Source: Solen grandis
Taxonomy: Eukaryota; Mollusca; Bivalvia; Adapedonta; Solenidae
Direction of reading: 5' to 3'
Length of the DNA: 64,000 nucleotides
Assembly: GCA_021229015.1 (NCBI GenBank)
Contig: CM037781.1
Location: 42,170,152 to 42,234,151 of the forward strand
The notes beneath the pieces are model-generated. The model worked only from the letters and a program-made list of their open reading frames with translations, made no database searches and had not been told where the DNA came from. Position 1 is the first letter of the stretch, and each line of letters opens with the position of its first letter. A program made the translations under genes and the position numbers. This document shows, in pieces, positions 60,041-64,000 of this stretch.

Positions 60041-61000
60041 TGTTATACACAATAGGTGAAAAACCTGACGGCAGAAGGATGTACAAAGTATCAAACAGAT
60101 CGTTTAACACTCGCGAGAGGGGCTGGCAATATGCATAACAAAGAAAGCATATCTAGTAACAATTTTGCCACATATTAATTCCATATTTTCCCGAATTACG
60201 TATCCGAAATATGTACGTGATTACCCCTTTAAAATACACCCAATACATTCTACACACAGTTGCATATACTATATGCAAATTAGGTAAAACTAGTCTACAG
60301 AGTAGAAACAAGAATCTTACCTCGTAGAACAATAATTTCCAGCTTAAAGCAAATATGTTGTGTCGATGAGCGAGGCTAAACAATGCTAGCTAGTCACCTC
60401 GTCACGCAAGAAATGTTTTATTATGTATACACCAAACTCCCTCGCCTCCGATCACTCCCTCTACACACTTTACGTCTTGAGAGACTTGAAGTGCGTTTTT
60501 TTTTCACGCTCTTTAATCCACACCGTGAGGATATCGAACCGTGACAGTGTTTGGACAATGGGTAAAACCCTGTCTATGATGGTGTTTAAACTATTTCAGA
60601 TTCAGGTACCGGTCAGAGTTAAATCAAGTTTAAATGGTAATGGATCAACCGATCAAGCAAATCGGTTACTTACGAAGTACCCAGTATTGCGAATAATGTG
60701 ACATTTGGATCACATACATCATCAATTACATACTTGATTCATTGCAAAAGAAAGTCTGCACACTTGATTTTGTTAATTCAAAATGTATCATTTCTTTCCG
60801 AATATGAATGTGATGGAAATGATCATAACACATTCAAAAGTGAGTGCCTATTTTCTTTATTTGAAAAAAAATATTATGATTTTAAGGGACTGTTTTCAGC
60901 AAAAATAAAATGCAATTTTGAGATAAAAAATATATCAAGGCTAACCTTGCAACTGAGCATATATTGTATACATAAACCACAGTTGCTACTACTAGCAAAT

Positions 61001-62660
61001 ATGGAAAGCCATGACTGTCTTATATGTAGATACAGCAATATATTGGGTAGATTTGGCATTATATGAAGTGAACATGTCAATATACCGGGTAGTTATGTCC
61101 TTATATTTAGCCGTTGCAACAATATATTGGGTAGATTTAGCATTATATGAAATGAACATGTCAATATACTGGGTGACTATGTGCTTATATTGAGCCGTTG
61201 CAGCAATATATTGAGTAAATGCACGGTGCATAACCATATCGGCGGGCTCTCTGCAGAAATCGCTATATCGGCAGGCTCTCTGCGTTCGCACCGGTCATTG
61301 TCTGCCATAAACACAAACTCACGATGGACAGAGGGCAAAAAAAAGAGACCATTGGTCACTTTTAACAGGGGAGATGCTCAATATTAAGTAGTGCACGGAA
61401 TATTAGACTATATTTACTATGTATATGCGTGTCCACTTTTCAATTATCAGCGATTATTGTGCATCTACGCAGGTAGTTACTTGAAGAAATGAAATTATAT
61501 AACCCATAATACAAAACCCCGCAGAGTGCATGAACAGCGTAATCAAATCCCTTTAAAGACGAAAAGAGGGAGTAAAATACTCTTTCACTAAAAATCAGAA
61601 AGATTAATGAAGAATAAAATAATATCATTTTCTTAATGTGTAGTATTCCCTTTTTTAGAATGTTTTAATACAATAAATTGTATTTCGTTGGGTATTTATC
61701 GGAAAGACAATTAAAATATCATTAATATGTTGTACATAAAATCAAACCCATAGGAAATATTCAATCATTTTTATAATACATGTATTGGGTCCGGATCCGC
61801 AGCTTTCAACATCAGTTAAAAAGAAATCAATTAAATCAAAATAATAAAATAATACATTTATATTATAAGATCATTTGCTCTCCTTCAATATGGAAATTTT
61901 ATTTTTTTAACTTCATTTGAAATAAATAAAAAGTTATATATGGATCCATAACCCTTCAATGTTACATATTGGCTCCGGCGGGTCCGCCTATTACACATAC
62001 CCTTTCCAACGGTGCATACGTAAAATGAACCCACTAAAAAATATCCTATCTACCACATAACATAAGGACATAGTCACCCAGTATATTGACATATGCACTT
62101 CATATAATGCCAAATCTACTCAATATATTGTTGCGACGGCTCAATATAAGGACAGAATCACCCAGTATATTGACATGTTTACTGCATATTATGCTAAATT
62201 TACTCAATATATTGTTGCAATGGCTCAATATAAGGGCCATCGTCGAATACCCACGGCCAATCGCTAGATCATCTATAGGCCATGGGATGTTACGGCAGAA
62301 ATTAGTCGTATTAGGGTGTGTCAAATTACGCCATTTCATTGGTCGCATCACGTGTTTAAAACCAATTATAAAGGCCGTTCCGGGTGCAGTCATCCTTTTT
62401 TTATTGTTTACATGACTTTCAAGCCTCCACGCCGGAGAGTGCTGCATTTATAAGTCAAGTTTTCATAATTGGATAAGTTGATAATCAATAACTACTGTAT
62501 AACGACGGTTTGCTTGCCTATTTCCCCGCGGCATGATGTGTTGCGCCGGCTTAATATAAAGACATAATCACCCAGTATATTGACATGTTCACTTCATATA
62601 AATGCTAAATCTACTAAATATAATGCTGTATCTACATATAAGACAGTCATGGCTTTCCAT
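61001..62660. mobile_element. Inverted-repeat element with sub-terminal repeats (foldback-like)
   Basis: ATGGAAAGCCATGACTGTCT at 61001 is repeated in inverse at 62641-62660, and similarity continues inward through TATATGTAGATACAGCA. Inside each end are about 80-bp units (CAATATATTGGGTAGATTT, then GAACATGTCAATATAC). There are two to three on the left (61035-61215) in forward orientation. On the right (62060-62250 and 62545-62630) they are inverted. The 61380-62060 middle is plain AT-rich sequence with no recognisable gene. No transposase was seen. Confidence 0.7.
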
Positions 62661-62844
62661 AAACAAACCAGTCTCTGTGTCGGGTGTTTGTGTGGCACGG
62701 AGAACCCGAGATATTTTTCTTCATCTTTTTTTTTTCTTTTGGTCGGTTTTCTTTCTATGTGGTCTGTGCTGCATCGTCGACTACCCACGACAGCCATTCT
62801 AGTTTCACTACACAAAGAGTGTAACGAAATGAATTCCTCAAGGT

Positions 62845-63090
62845 CCGTCCCCGGTGGCCGAGTGGTTAGAGTATCCGCCTATGGGGCGGGAGGTCATGGG
62901 CTGGTCCCCAACCGTTTTATATCGAAGTCGTAAAAACATTGAGCTCTTAGCTCTTAGCTCAAGGCGCTAAGCATATATACAGGGTATATCCCGGTGTCAG
63001 GACTATGTGACTGGGTATTATATGTGATACTGCAGTTTCACATCACTATATCTGTCTCAATTAGACACAGTTATAAGATTGGGCTATTTG
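62845..63090 (+). mobile_element. SINE, 5' part (same family as 46957)
   Basis: tRNA-like head CCCCGGTGGCCGAGTGGTTA at 62849, then AAGTCGTAAAAAC and a shortened body to TCTGTCTCAATTAGACA. The 3' tail is missing. A second partial copy (body and tail) follows at 63325-63450. Confidence 0.75.
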
Positions 63091-63324
63091 GGTAGCTTGT
63101 TGTTCTGTTGTCTTGCTTTGCGTCCGGTCAAGTTTTATCGTCCGTCTTTAATATCTCCTTATATATTTAATTCATAATCACATGCAATACTCATTTAGAC
63201 AGTATCATCACCCTTTCCTAACATAATTGTGACCTTGACCTTCATGTGACATTATGGTAATTTTTCCTCCAAATCATTTGATGCTATAGCTCCCTTGTTG
63301 GTGCCCAGAATATAAGAATATAAG

Positions 63325-63450
63325 GTTTTTTTCCAGGACTGGTTGGCCTGGTGTCAGAATAAGTTGACTGGTTATATCTGTCTGAAGTAGACATCGTCTC
63401 CAAAGGACTGAAATACTGTCGGTGGGAGGTTATATCAAATAAAACAAACC
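63325..63450 (+). mobile_element. SINE 3' fragment
   Basis: Body and tail of the main SINE family: CCAGGACTGGTTGGCCTGGT, then GAAGTAGACATCGTCTCCAA, then CTGAAATACTGTCGGTGGGA and a degraded tail. Confidence 0.7.
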
Positions 63451-64000
63451 ATTATTTAATGCGTCCAATTACTTTGATGGTAGTATGAATCATTACAAGG
63501 GATAGCTTTATGGTTTTAGAATCTAAATGGCAAGGTTTGAGATTTAAAAAAAAATAATCTTGTGCTAAATATGAACTACATGTATTGACAGACTTAAATG
63601 TAAAGTTTTCAGACTTTTACCGTCAATGATGTAATGATTTTTTTTCAAAATTCCTAAAAATCAAGCAAATTGTTCCGATATTTATGTCATGAAAATGCCA
63701 GTATTTTTCACAAATTTACTGACGGTCAGAAAATAAAAAGCAAGACATCAATTAGTCCGTAATTATATGTAGAATAAATAAATAGACATTAGATAGACAT
63801 TGTTATCTTTTATTCATTTTTTTTTTTTTTTGCCAATGAAACCTAAATGTTTTCATTTGGCCGACTTCATTTTTTGACATTTTCAACAACAGCTGCAAAC
63901 TTTAAAAAATCGTAAAAAATAGTTTTTGGTAAAGCCAATATAAAAGAGTGATATAATAATTTTCCTTGACATATCATGAACACCATAAACAATATTGGAA

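Overview
This is an AT-rich animal genomic window with short phased exons in long introns, many simple repeats, tRNA-derived SINEs, LINE remains, MITEs and tandem-array elements. The gene content (clan-2 cytochrome P450s, an SLC28 nucleoside transporter) and the repeats (SINEs ending in an ACGTTAAAC tail, and elements built around 145- to 185-bp tandem arrays) fit a marine bivalve mollusc. That placement rests on my recollection of bivalve repeats and is an inference.

Layout. 1-4604 is non-coding, with several old SINEs. 4605-12815 (+) is a complete eight-exon P450 gene of 499 codons. All splice phases fit, and the WxxxR, AGSETT, ExxR, PxRF and heme-cysteine motifs are present. Its introns hold a 1.6-kb tandem-array element, a long (TA)n tract, a decayed tyrosine recombinase and a palindromic XRE-like motif. 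12816-18337 is intergenic, with a piggyBac-type MITE, SINEs and a long inverted repeat. 18338-30040 (+) carries the first two exons of a paralogous P450. Their sizes and phases match gene 1, but they are separated by an 11.1-kb intron. That intron contains a 21-bp-periodic palindromic array and a 4.3-kb LINE inserted inside a SINE. 31031-38100 is a huge 35-bp minisatellite (about 200 units) running into a 100-N assembly gap (38101-38200).

38546-51980 (-) carries the 5' half of an SLC28 concentrative nucleoside transporter. Five exons were located, and one short exon may be missing. Its introns contain a composite 185-bp-array element, a full SINE, a degenerate 125-155-bp array and a reverse-transcriptase fragment. 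52000-64000 is gene-poor, with SINE fragments, four minisatellites, a mariner-type MITE and a 1.66-kb inverted-repeat element.

The second P450 and the transporter are convergent. Both lose their 3' exons at the minisatellite/gap junction, so the missing sequence probably lies in, or was lost at, that gap. I found no clear sign of a new multi-gene system. The most unusual observations are a minisatellite that grew out of a SINE, a tandem duplication spanning a splice acceptor, the 21-bp palindromic array, and three composite elements that share a tandem-array-inside-inverted-repeats design.
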